DNA of 5,178 bases from an uncultured Agitococcus sp. (lineage in GTDB: Bacteria; Pseudomonadota; Gammaproteobacteria; Pseudomonadales; Moraxellaceae), in NCBI RefSeq assembly GCF_937920075.1, contig NZ_CALETI010000405.1, forward strand, positions 1 to 5,178. The letters are read 5' to 3'. Shown in pieces: positions 1 through 5,178 of this stretch (its first letter is position 1; each line of letters starts with the position of its first letter). The translations under genes were made by a program, and so were the position numbers. The notes beneath the pieces were generated by a model, which worked only from the letters and a program-made list of their open reading frames with translations, was not told the origin of the DNA and ran no database searches.

Positions 1-52
1 CACCGAGATCTACACAGGCGCACTCTTTCCCTACACGACGCTCTTCCGATCT
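1..52 (+). other. Illumina P5/TruSeq sequencing adapter (artifact)
   Basis: These bases are library adapter, not genome. Positions 1-15 (CACCGAGATCTACAC) are the 3' half of the P5 flow-cell oligo. Positions 21-52 match the TruSeq read 1 primer, which starts CACTCTTTCCC and ends GCTCTTCCGATCT at 52. Between them is AGGCG, the first five bases of what looks like i5 index D505 (AGGCGAAG). The next four bases (AAGA: the rest of the index plus the first A of the primer) are missing. Genomic sequence resumes at 53, inside a reading frame. This rests on recalled oligo sequences, but a match this long is unambiguous. Confidence 0.98.
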
Positions 53-181
53 CGGTTTACGACGATGCACAGAGGCAAATAACGTTTGTAAATGGGCATT
101 TTTTAAGGCTTTGGCAGGACGAAAAGGGCTGTGGAAAAACCCTGTTGGAAAGCTTTGTTGTGGGTGATGATGTTTAAACAT
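53..181 (-). CDS. YheT-family alpha/beta hydrolase, N-terminal fragment
   Basis: The frame starts at the ATG at 181-179 and runs 43 codons to base 53, where the adapter replaces the rest. It reads MFKHHHPQQ..., then FRPAKALKNAHLQTLFASV (residues 20-38) and RRKP at the edge. The pattern F-x-P, then N-A-H-L-Q-T-L about ten residues on, then a basic RR, is the N-terminal signature of YheT-like hydrolases (COG0429; E. coli YheT has a similar NCHLQT stretch). The family is usually over 300 residues with a Ser-Asp-His triad; the triad region is lost here. The start overlaps the end of rsmD by 8 nt (ATGTTTAA), with a weak GTGGA about 8 nt upstream, so coupling to rsmD is likely. The substrate is unknown. 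The truncation is an assembly effect, not a pseudogene. Confidence 0.8.
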
Positions 182-746
182 AAGTAAAGTCCACTTTTGC
201 CAAATAACTATGCACTGAGCCTGCTTTAGTGTTTTTAAAATATTGCCAACACGCAGGGAGGTCTAGGGCTGTCCAGTCTTTATCCGCTTCAATATAAATT
301 AAACTATCTTGATGAATCAGTTTTTGTTCAATTAATAACTGACAGGCGTTTTGCCACAAATTTAGGCTATAGGGTGGATCTAAAAAGACAATATCAAAAG
401 CCTGTTGCTGTTGGTTGATTAGCTGCAAACTATCGCCAATAAATACTTGTGGTTGTTGACCAAAATTGCTAATGGCTTGTTGTAGGTGCTTGCCTTGAGC
501 AGGATTTTTTTCAAAAAATACACACTCAGCCGCACCACGTGACAACGCTTCGACGCCTAAAGCACCACTGCCTGCAAACATATCAAGGCAGCGAGTGCCT
601 TGAATGTCAAATTGTAGCCAATTAAATAGCGTTTCTCGGACACGGTCTGGTGTTGGCCGTAAATCATTGACGGCCAAAAATGACAAAGAACGACGTTTCC
701 ATTGACCGCCAATAATCCGTACTTGACTATTACTTGGCTTTTTCAT
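174..746 (-). CDS. rsmD: 16S rRNA (guanine(966)-N(2))-methyltransferase RsmD
   Basis: This is a cytoplasmic SAM-dependent enzyme that methylates N2 of G966 of 16S rRNA in the small subunit. The 190-residue protein is close to the usual ~185-200. Visible signatures in order are: RIIGGQWKRR near residues 10-19; the RsmD hallmark RPTPDRVRETLFNWL at 30-44; motif I for SAM binding, LDMFAGSGALGVEALSRGA, at 54-72; an acidic E79 at the end of strand 2; and the catalytic motif IV LDPPY at 122-126, which resembles the (N/D)PPY of amino-methyltransferases. The ATG at 746-744 sits inside the 3' end of the upstream M16 gene (17-nt overlap). A good AAGGAG lies at 767-762, but about 15 nt from the ATG, longer than ideal, and no better in-frame start is visible. 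The arrangement suggests translation coupled to the peptidase gene. Confidence 0.96.
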   Translation of the reverse strand: MKKPSNSQVRIIGGQWKRRSLSFLAVNDLRPTPDRVRETLFNWLQFDIQGTRCLDMFAGSGALGVEALSRGAAECVFFEKNPAQGKHLQQAISNFGQQPQVFIGDSLQLINQQQQAFDIVFLDPPYSLNLWQNACQLLIEQKLIHQDSLIYIEADKDWTALDLPACWQYFKNTKAGSVHSYLAKVDFTYV

Positions 747-2142
747 TTTTTTGCACCGTAACTCCTTGACCGACAGTAACCGTCAACATTTTGTCTGGAT
801 GAATATGACGTTCAAAGGCTTTTTGCACGTCTTTAACTGTCACTTTGTTAATACGATCATTAAAGCTATCTAAATAGTCGAGTGGTAAGTTATAAAAGCC
901 CATGGCAGCTAAATAGGCCAAAATATTGCTATTACTGGATGTGCTTAGCGGAAAGCTACCTAGAATATTATCTTTGGCTTGTTTTAATTGTTGCTCGTTA
1001 ATGCCTTTGCGGACAAAGTCACGTAAGTTGCTGCGTAACAATTCTAAGGCTTGAGTGGTTTGTTCATTACGAGTGGATAAATTAATAATAAATGGCCCTT
1101 CAACCTGCATCGGTGATAAACCACTATACACGCCATAGGTCAGTCCACGTTTTTCGCGTAATTCTTCCATTAAAATACTGCCAAAACCCCCACCACCTAA
1201 AATTTCATTACCCACATACAAGGCTTCATAGTCAGGATTATCACGGCGTAAATTGGCTTGTCCCATCATAATGTGGGTTTGTTGAGAGGGAAAAGCTAAA
1301 TGTTTGTGAACAGCTTTATCTAAGGGTTTAACACTTGGGAGGCTAGCAGCCGCTTCACCGCTGGCTAAAGGACTACTAATTTTTTCACTTAGGGCTAAGG
1401 CTTGTTGTTTGTCTAAATTACCCACAATCGCAATCGTGGCGTTTTTAGCGACAAGATATTGTTGATGAAAGGTTTTTAAATCATCAGTAGTAATTTTTTT
1501 CAGGGTTTCTGGTGTGCCATTAGACGGATGGGCATATGGGTGTGAGCCATATAAATTTTGATAAAACAAAATACTCGCTTGGGCGGAAGGAGATTGTTGA
1601 CGTTGTTGTTGGCCAACTTGTGCGCCATCAAAAATCCGTTTAAACGGCTCTTCGGGAAAAACGGGGTGGGCAATCACGTCACTAAATACGTCTAAAGCAG
1701 GTTGTAAAAACTCATCTTGACTTAATACCCGCAAATCAACCACAAACATATCTCGATAGGCACTGGCACTAAACGAAGCACCTAAGTTTTCAAAAGCCGC
1801 AGAAATATCATCTGTGCTACGTGTGGGTGTGCCTTCATCTAACATCCGACTGACTAAACTGGCTAAACCAAATTTGTCGCCATCACGCGCCGAACCTGCA
1901 TTAAATACCATCCGCACATCAACCATTGGCAATTCAGGTGCAGCGACAAAAAGAACTTTTGCGCCATTACTGGTTTGCCAGTTATCAATTTTGATGCTGC
2001 GTCTGGGGGTAGGGGCATTTTTAACACTATTAAAGCTTTGCAGCTTATCAATAGAAGTCAGTGGGCCAGCGGTGATCATGCCACCTTCAGCATACGCACC
2101 TGTGGCCATTAATAAGCTAAGAGTTAATAAGGTGCGTTTCAT
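730..2142 (-). CDS. Non-catalytic M16 peptidase-like protein, periplasmic
   Basis: This 470-residue protein has a signal peptide (MKRTLLTLSLLMATGAYA, probable cleavage after residue 18) and two M16 domains. The first (about 50-235) includes NAGSARDGDKFGLASLVSRM (81-100) and HPYAHPSNGTPETL (201-214); the second (about 280-460) has a glycine-rich loop GGGGFGS at 316-322. The zinc motif HxxEH is replaced by SLVSR at 95-99, so all three zinc/catalytic positions are lost and it should not hydrolyse peptides alone. It keeps the C-terminal RGLTY (R332, Y336), the Arg/Tyr pair that holds substrate in M16B enzymes. The start codon overlaps the upstream catalytic gene by 4 nt (ATGA), with GGGAG at 2154-2150, 7 nt before the ATG. 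The inferred role is regulatory or substrate-binding partner of that peptidase. The physiological substrate is unknown. Confidence 0.93.
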   Translation of the reverse strand: MKRTLLTLSLLMATGAYAEGGMITAGPLTSIDKLQSFNSVKNAPTPRRSIKIDNWQTSNGAKVLFVAAPELPMVDVRMVFNAGSARDGDKFGLASLVSRMLDEGTPTRSTDDISAAFENLGASFSASAYRDMFVVDLRVLSQDEFLQPALDVFSDVIAHPVFPEEPFKRIFDGAQVGQQQRQQSPSAQASILFYQNLYGSHPYAHPSNGTPETLKKITTDDLKTFHQQYLVAKNATIAIVGNLDKQQALALSEKISSPLASGEAAASLPSVKPLDKAVHKHLAFPSQQTHIMMGQANLRRDNPDYEALYVGNEILGGGGFGSILMEELREKRGLTYGVYSGLSPMQVEGPFIINLSTRNEQTTQALELLRSNLRDFVRKGINEQQLKQAKDNILGSFPLSTSSNSNILAYLAAMGFYNLPLDYLDSFNDRINKVTVKDVQKAFERHIHPDKMLTVTVGQGVTVQKNEKAK

Positions 2143-3470
2143 TTGGCTTCTCCCACTTGTAAGGTGGTTGGTTTAAGGTGTAGGGTGGTCATGTTGGCAG
2201 GAATCAGCCATTGTTGTGCCGCTTGGCGTATATCTTCGGTGCTAATGGTTTTGAGTTGTTCAGCGACATTATCCGCAGTGCGCCAACCTAAATTTAAACT
2301 TTCAAGCACACCAATTTCATTAGCTTGTTCACTAATCGAATCTTGGCTAAATACTTTATCAGCCAATAAAGCGGCATAGACTTTTTTCAATTCTTGCTCA
2401 GAAATAGCCTCAGTTTTTAGATTATTAATTTCGGTCAAAATGGCGGCTTTGGCATCGTCTAAGCTATAACCTTCGGCAGGAATAGCAGTAATAGTTAATA
2501 AAGTATCACCACGGCTATAAGGGTTATAACCACTGTTGACCGCCGTTAAAATGCGTTTACCACGTACTAAACGGCTTTCTAAACGTGCGCTTAAACCTTG
2601 ATCTAATACTCCCAACAGCATTTGTAAGGCATACACTTCTTTAGGTGTATTGGCGGTAGTTAAGCTGGGTACATTAAAGCCCATATATAAATTAGCCACT
2701 TTAGCAGGTAATTCTAGTTTGACTTCGCGTTCGCCCAAATTACGCAATTCTTTAGGTGGCGGTGGAATGGTTAAACTTTGTGAGGGAATTTTGGCAAAAT
2801 ATTGATTAACTAAGCTTTTCACTTCTTCTGTTTTGACATCACCGACAATCACTAAGGTCGCATTATTAGGCGCGTACCATTTTTTGTACCACTGTTGCAG
2901 ATCTTCAATTTTGATGTTTTCTAGATCACTCATCCAACCAATCGTTGGATTACGGGTAGGGCTAGTGGGCATCGCAATGGTTTGAAAACGCTCTAAAGCC
3001 AAACCAGAGGGATTGTCATCGGTACGTTGGCGGCGTTCTTCCATGACCACTTTAATTTCGGAGCTAAAGTCTTCGTTTTTTAACACTAAATTAGCCATAC
3101 GATCGGCTTCTAACTCAAGTGCTAAGGGCAAACGATTATTGCTGTAGAGTTGATAATAAGCTGTGTAGTCATCAGTGGTAAACGCATTATCTTCACCGCC
3201 TAAATAGGACACTAAACGCGAAAATTCGCCCGCAGGCACAGTGGGTGTACCTTTAAACATCATGTGTTCTAAAGCATGAGAAATACCAGTAATACCATAA
3301 GGTTCATAGCTCGAACCAATTTTGTACCACATTTGAGTGACCACCACAGGCGAGCGTTGATCTTCACGCACCACGACTTTTAAACCATTGTCTAAACTAA
3401 ATTCATTAGTAACGGCGGCTGAAGCAAGCAGCGGCCAAAACAACACCGCTAATAATCCGTATTGACGCAT
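2139..3470 (-). CDS. Catalytic M16 zinc metallopeptidase, periplasmic
   Basis: This 443-residue insulinase/pitrilysin-family (M16B-size) peptidase has a signal peptide (MRQYGLLAVLFWPLLASA, likely cut after residue 18), so it is exported. The first M16 domain has the inverted zinc motif HALEH at 65-69 (H65 and H69 zinc ligands, E68 general base) within TGISHALEHMMFKGTP. The distal zinc ligand lies in MEERRQRTDDNP, at E144 or E145, the expected ~76 residues after H69. The second domain starts around residue 245. Its KRILTA (305-310) aligns with the partner's KRGLTY, so the Arg is kept (R306) but the Tyr is Ala (A310). It is the first gene of the minus-strand cluster and overlaps its inactive partner by 4 nt. 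No strong Shine-Dalgarno precedes the ATG; that start is chosen because the signal peptide follows at once. Confidence 0.95.
   Translation of the reverse strand: MRQYGLLAVLFWPLLASAAVTNEFSLDNGLKVVVREDQRSPVVVTQMWYKIGSSYEPYGITGISHALEHMMFKGTPTVPAGEFSRLVSYLGGEDNAFTTDDYTAYYQLYSNNRLPLALELEADRMANLVLKNEDFSSEIKVVMEERRQRTDDNPSGLALERFQTIAMPTSPTRNPTIGWMSDLENIKIEDLQQWYKKWYAPNNATLVIVGDVKTEEVKSLVNQYFAKIPSQSLTIPPPPKELRNLGEREVKLELPAKVANLYMGFNVPSLTTANTPKEVYALQMLLGVLDQGLSARLESRLVRGKRILTAVNSGYNPYSRGDTLLTITAIPAEGYSLDDAKAAILTEINNLKTEAISEQELKKVYAALLADKVFSQDSISEQANEIGVLESLNLGWRTADNVAEQLKTISTEDIRQAAQQWLIPANMTTLHLKPTTLQVGEAK
2150..2154 (-). promoter_or_regulatory. Shine-Dalgarno for the second M16 gene
   Basis: The minus strand reads GGGAG here, 7 nt before the ATG at 2142-2140 and inside the last codons of the upstream peptidase gene. 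With the ATGA stop/start overlap it supports re-initiation, giving near-equal output of the two M16 subunits. Confidence 0.6.
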
Positions 3471-3478
3471 AATTATTG

Positions 3479-3506
3479 ATAACCCACAAAATAAACATGA
3501 CCCACA
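3479..3506. repeat. Short direct repeat ATRACCCACA, 18 bp period
   Basis: ATAACCCACA (3479-3488) and ATGACCCACA (3497-3506) differ at one base and start 18 bp apart. They lie in the leader of the first M16 gene, read as TGTGGGT on the coding strand. They could be tandem half-sites for a regulator, or chance. No known site is recognised. Confidence 0.35.
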
Positions 3507-3538
3507 GGGGCTAAAATGGTAGCATAGCCGCCAATTTT

Positions 3539-3584
3539 AAATGCACCTAAACAAGTAAATAACTTGAGGTTTTAGGTTGCATTT
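3539..3584. repeat. 18-bp imperfect inverted repeat between divergent genes
   Basis: Three stacked stems share one axis. AAATGCA (3539-3545) pairs with TGCATTT (3578-3584); CCTAAA (3546-3551) pairs with TTTAGG (3571-3576); CAAGT (3552-3556) pairs with ACTTG (3562-3566). The loop is AAATA (3557-3561). The interruptions are a one-base bulge (T3577) and a four-base bulge (AGGT, 3567-3570). It overlaps the weak candidate boxes of both promoters, so an operator or transcript leader hairpin is more likely than a terminator. There is a TTTTT run after the plus-strand arm, but no upstream plus-strand gene to terminate. A short degraded dispersed repeat is also possible. Confidence 0.6.
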
Positions 3585-3661
3585 TTGCAATAAATGAAGA
3601 GTTTAAGCATCGTCGCCTAATGATTGTGTGGCTTCTGAAATAGTTTTGAGTGGATGGCAAT

Positions 3662-4861
3662 ATGTCTGAACAAGAGAAAGCAGGTCAAAAAGCAGGATTA
3701 AAGTCTTGGTTTTCGTGGGGTAATGAAGCGAAGGCGGATAATGCTATTAATCAAGCAACACCTGCTGAACAGCAAGCAGATTCATCATGGTTAGATAATC
3801 CTGTGTATTTTGAAGAAGGTAATTTAGATGTTACCTTGCCAAGTTTACCCGCTGTTGATGTGCCAATTATTGAAAATCCACGCTCTGAAGCATTAGCACA
3901 AGCAGAAGCACCTGACGTTGTTGCCCAGCCTGTTGCCGACAATTCATTTTTTGGACGCATGAAAGTTGGCTTAACGCGTACCCGCGAACAATTTGCCAAT
4001 GGTATGGTCACCTTATTAATTGGTGGCAAAGAAATTGATGATGAATTATTAGAAGAAATTGAAACCCAAATGTTGGTTTCTGACATTGGTGTTGATGCAA
4101 CTCGTACCATTATAGATAGATTAACCGAACGAGTATCTCGTAAAGAATTAGTCTATTCCAATGCGCTTTATAAAGCGTTACAACAAGAATTGGTTGAATT
4201 ATTAGCACCTCGTGTCAAACCTTTACATATTGATACCGCCAAAAAACCGTATGTGATTTTAATGGTCGGTGTGAATGGTGTGGGTAAAACCACCACCATT
4301 GGTAAGTTAGCCAAACGCTTACAGTTTGAAGGCAAAAAAGTCATGTTGGCGGCAGGCGATACTTTCCGTGCGGCTGCTGTTGAACAATTGCAAGTGTGGG
4401 GTGAGCGTAATGGCATTCCTGTGGTCGCTCAAAGCACAGGTGCAGACTCGGCCTCAGTTGCCTTTGATGCTTTGCAAAGTGCGAAAGCCAAAGAAATGGA
4501 TGTGTTAATTGTTGATACTGCCGGCCGTTTACACAATAAAGGCCATTTAATGGAAGAATTGCGCAAAGTTAAACGGGTTTTGCAAAAAGTTGATGGCACA
4601 GCACCCCATGAAGTGATGTTAGTGGTGGATGCAGGTACAGGTCAAAATGCGTTAAATCAAGTGCAAGAGTTTGATCAAGTTGTGGGCTTAACGGGGTTAA
4701 CCATTACCAAATTAGATGGTACAGCCAAAGGTGGTGTGTTATTTAATATTGCTAGCCGTAGCCATGTACCAATTCGTTTTATTGGTGTAGGTGAAAAGAT
4801 TGATGACTTAAGACCATTTGTTGCCAAAGAGTTTGTAGCAGCTTTATTCCAAACGGAGTAG
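3662..4861 (+). CDS. ftsY: Signal recognition particle receptor FtsY
   Basis: FtsY is the SRP receptor GTPase at the inner membrane. It pairs with Ffh/4.5S RNA and passes ribosome-nascent chains to SecYEG. The 399-residue protein has the usual A-N-G layout. An N-terminal amphipathic patch GLKSWFSWGNE (12-22) recalls the membrane-targeting GFFSWLGFG of E. coli FtsY. An acidic, poorly conserved A domain runs to about 95, and the N domain starts around FFGRMKVGLTRTREQF (96-111). The G domain has P-loop GVNGVGKTT (203-211), DTFRAAA (233-239), DTAGR (285-289), TKLD (349-352) and GVGEKIDDLRPF (375-386). A GTG at 3650 would add four residues but lacks a Shine-Dalgarno. The ATG at 3662 has GGATGG 4-9 nt upstream and is preferred. 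No ftsE/ftsX follows; a terminator does. The gene is intact. Confidence 0.97.
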   Translation: MSEQEKAGQKAGLKSWFSWGNEAKADNAINQATPAEQQADSSWLDNPVYFEEGNLDVTLPSLPAVDVPIIENPRSEALAQAEAPDVVAQPVADNSFFGRMKVGLTRTREQFANGMVTLLIGGKEIDDELLEEIETQMLVSDIGVDATRTIIDRLTERVSRKELVYSNALYKALQQELVELLAPRVKPLHIDTAKKPYVILMVGVNGVGKTTTIGKLAKRLQFEGKKVMLAAGDTFRAAAVEQLQVWGERNGIPVVAQSTGADSASVAFDALQSAKAKEMDVLIVDTAGRLHNKGHLMEELRKVKRVLQKVDGTAPHEVMLVVDAGTGQNALNQVQEFDQVVGLTGLTITKLDGTAKGGVLFNIASRSHVPIRFIGVGEKIDDLRPFVAKEFVAALFQTE

Positions 4862-4872
4862 GGGCTGAGGAC

Positions 4873-4889
4873 TGACGCATTTCTCGTCA
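4873..4889 (+). terminator. Small hairpin after ftsY, possible minor terminator
   Basis: TGACG (4873-4877) pairs with CGTCA (4885-4889) around a 7-base loop, followed by ATTTTAAATT. A five-pair stem is weak. It may be an auxiliary stop or 3'-end stabiliser ahead of the stronger hairpin just downstream. Confidence 0.3.
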
Positions 4890-4899
4890 ATTTTAAATT

Positions 4900-4928
4900 A
4901 AGGCGTTCTGATTCATACAGAACGCCTT
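4900..4928. terminator. Rho-independent terminator of ftsY, possibly bidirectional
   Basis: AAGGCGTTCTG (4900-4910) and CAGAACGCCTT (4918-4928) form a perfect 11-bp stem around the loop ATTCATA. On the plus strand CTTTG follows, a short U-poor tail; on the minus strand AATTTAAAATT follows. It ends the ftsY transcript 39 bases after the stop codon and could also stop transcription from the right. The stem is clear, but the tail is modest in both directions. Confidence 0.75.
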
Positions 4929-4933
4929 CTTTG

Positions 4934-5178
4934 CTAAATAAAGCGCATCGACAAATCAATGGCTTTGGCACCAATCAACAGGGTTTTGAGTTTGTCGGCT
5001 CGTTTGATGATTCTTTGCACCACGTCGTCGTCTTCATAAATTCCTTTGGCTTTACCGGTTTTAAAATAATTGTCGGACAAATGGACGAACACTTTATCGA
5101 ATCCCATGATTTTAGAGGTTTCGTAAGTATATGTCAAATGCGCCAACATCAACTTGTAAATCAAAGTTTCCGGTTTTG
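4934..5178 (-). CDS. Bacteroidota-type TlpA-like protein fragment (DUF5106-like region), truncated at both ends
   Basis: The frame is open from the window edge to a TAG at 4936-4934, showing 80 full codons. It begins KPETLIYKLMLAHLTYTYE, with no credible start, so the 5' end lies outside the window. The stretch SKIMGFDKVFVHLSDNYF, then KTGKAKGIYEDDD, then KLKTLLIGAKAIDL, matches my memory of the helical region (DUF5106) preceding the thioredoxin domain in Bacteroidota TlpA/AhpC-like proteins (typically YyxxGxAxWxDDxxL...LIGkxAPDL). In those proteins IGKxAPDL leads into a thioredoxin fold with CxxC. Here the frame ends four residues after IDLS (MRFI-stop), so the catalytic domain is absent. 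It is either a broken gene or, more likely, a fragment joined by misassembly to the ftsY 3' region. Family assignment is moderate; the function of the fragment is unknown. Confidence 0.6.
   Translation of the reverse strand, partial: KPETLIYKLMLAHLTYTYETSKIMGFDKVFVHLSDNYFKTGKAKGIYEDDDVVQRIIKRADKLKTLLIGAKAIDLSMRFI

Larger units (their letters stand above)
3471..3661. promoter_or_regulatory. Divergent intergenic region with presumed back-to-back promoters
   Basis: This is the only place promoters for both the minus-strand M16 cluster and plus-strand ftsY can lie close to their genes. On the minus strand, a TAAAAT (3539-3534) is a fair -10 box, but the hexamer 17 bp upstream (TTATTT) is a poor -35. 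On the plus strand, TTGAGG (3564-3569) is a fair -35, but what follows at 17-18 bp (GCAATA/CAATAA) is a weak -10. I cannot name the true promoters. The region also holds the inverted repeat at 3539-3584 and a direct repeat at 3479-3506. No convincing gene lies within it. Confidence 0.4.

Noticed and set aside
1..173. Possible novel or mobile sequence at the left edge
   Set aside because: Bases 1-52 match adapter oligos, and 53-173 are explained by the YheT-like reading frame. Nothing is left over.
730..2142. The M16 gene without HxxEH as a decayed pseudogene
   Set aside because: The frame is intact over 470 codons with signal peptide, glycine-rich loop and Arg/Tyr pair preserved. This fits a maintained non-catalytic subunit rather than decay.
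1814..2379. Plus-strand open frames of 120 and 78 codons (1814-2176 and 2143-2379) opposite the two M16 genes
   Set aside because: They are antisense shadows of well-supported M16 coding sequence, rich in Ser/Leu/Cys, with no domain resemblance.
3594..3643. Two overlapping micro-frames in the ftsY leader, MKSLSIVA (3594-3620) and MIVWLLK (3620-3643), joined by TAATG
   Set aside because: Each is only 7-8 codons, neither has a convincing Shine-Dalgarno, and stop/start overlaps this small arise often by chance. Without conservation I would not call a leader peptide.
3751..4416. Minus-strand frames of 119 and 82 codons (3751-4110 and 4168-4416) opposite ftsY
   Set aside because: The plus strand carries unmistakable FtsY N and G domains through this interval, and the antisense translations resemble no family.
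4675..4974. 99-codon minus-strand frame spanning the end of ftsY and the terminator
   Set aside because: It runs antisense through conserved FtsY motifs and through the terminator hairpin. It also overlaps, in another frame, the better-supported fragment at 4934-5178.

Overview
The window is a stretch of housekeeping chromosome from a gammaproteobacterium of roughly 42% GC by eye. The FtsY, RsmD and paired M16 proteins and their order support this. The neighbourhood (an M16 peptidase pair and rsmD divergent from ftsY) is one I know from pseudomonads and Moraxellaceae. Moraxellaceae or a relative is only a guess. Both ends look like assembly trouble, so this is probably a draft or metagenome contig.

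Layout: bases 1-52 are not biological. They are Illumina P5/TruSeq adapter with a damaged i5 index. From 53 to 3470 four genes lie on the minus strand, each overlapping the next. In transcription order they are a catalytic M16 zinc peptidase (2139-3470), a non-catalytic M16 partner (730-2142), rsmD for 16S rRNA m2G966 methylation (174-746), and the first 43 codons of a YheT-type alpha/beta hydrolase (53-181) cut off by the adapter. A 191-base divergent intergenic region holds an 18-bp imperfect inverted repeat and a short direct repeat. ftsY, the signal recognition particle receptor, follows on the plus strand (best start 3662) and ends at a strong hairpin terminator (4900-4928). The last 245 bases hold a minus-strand C-terminal fragment resembling the region just before the thioredoxin domain of Bacteroidota TlpA-like proteins. 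It is foreign to the rest of the window and stops where the thioredoxin domain should begin.

How the genes work together: the two M16 proteins both carry signal peptides and divide the family's functional residues. The first has the zinc-binding HxxEH but lacks the Tyr of the C-terminal Arg/Tyr pair. The second has lost HxxEH but keeps Arg/Tyr. They therefore look like subunits of one periplasmic heteromeric protease. RsmD and the hydrolase are probably translationally coupled passengers of the same transcript. FtsY acts separately, in co-translational membrane targeting.

I see no mobile element, CRISPR array, RNA gene or new defence-like system. The most useful observations are the adapter, the suspected chimeric right end, the complementary M16 pair, and the inverted repeat between the divergent transcripts.
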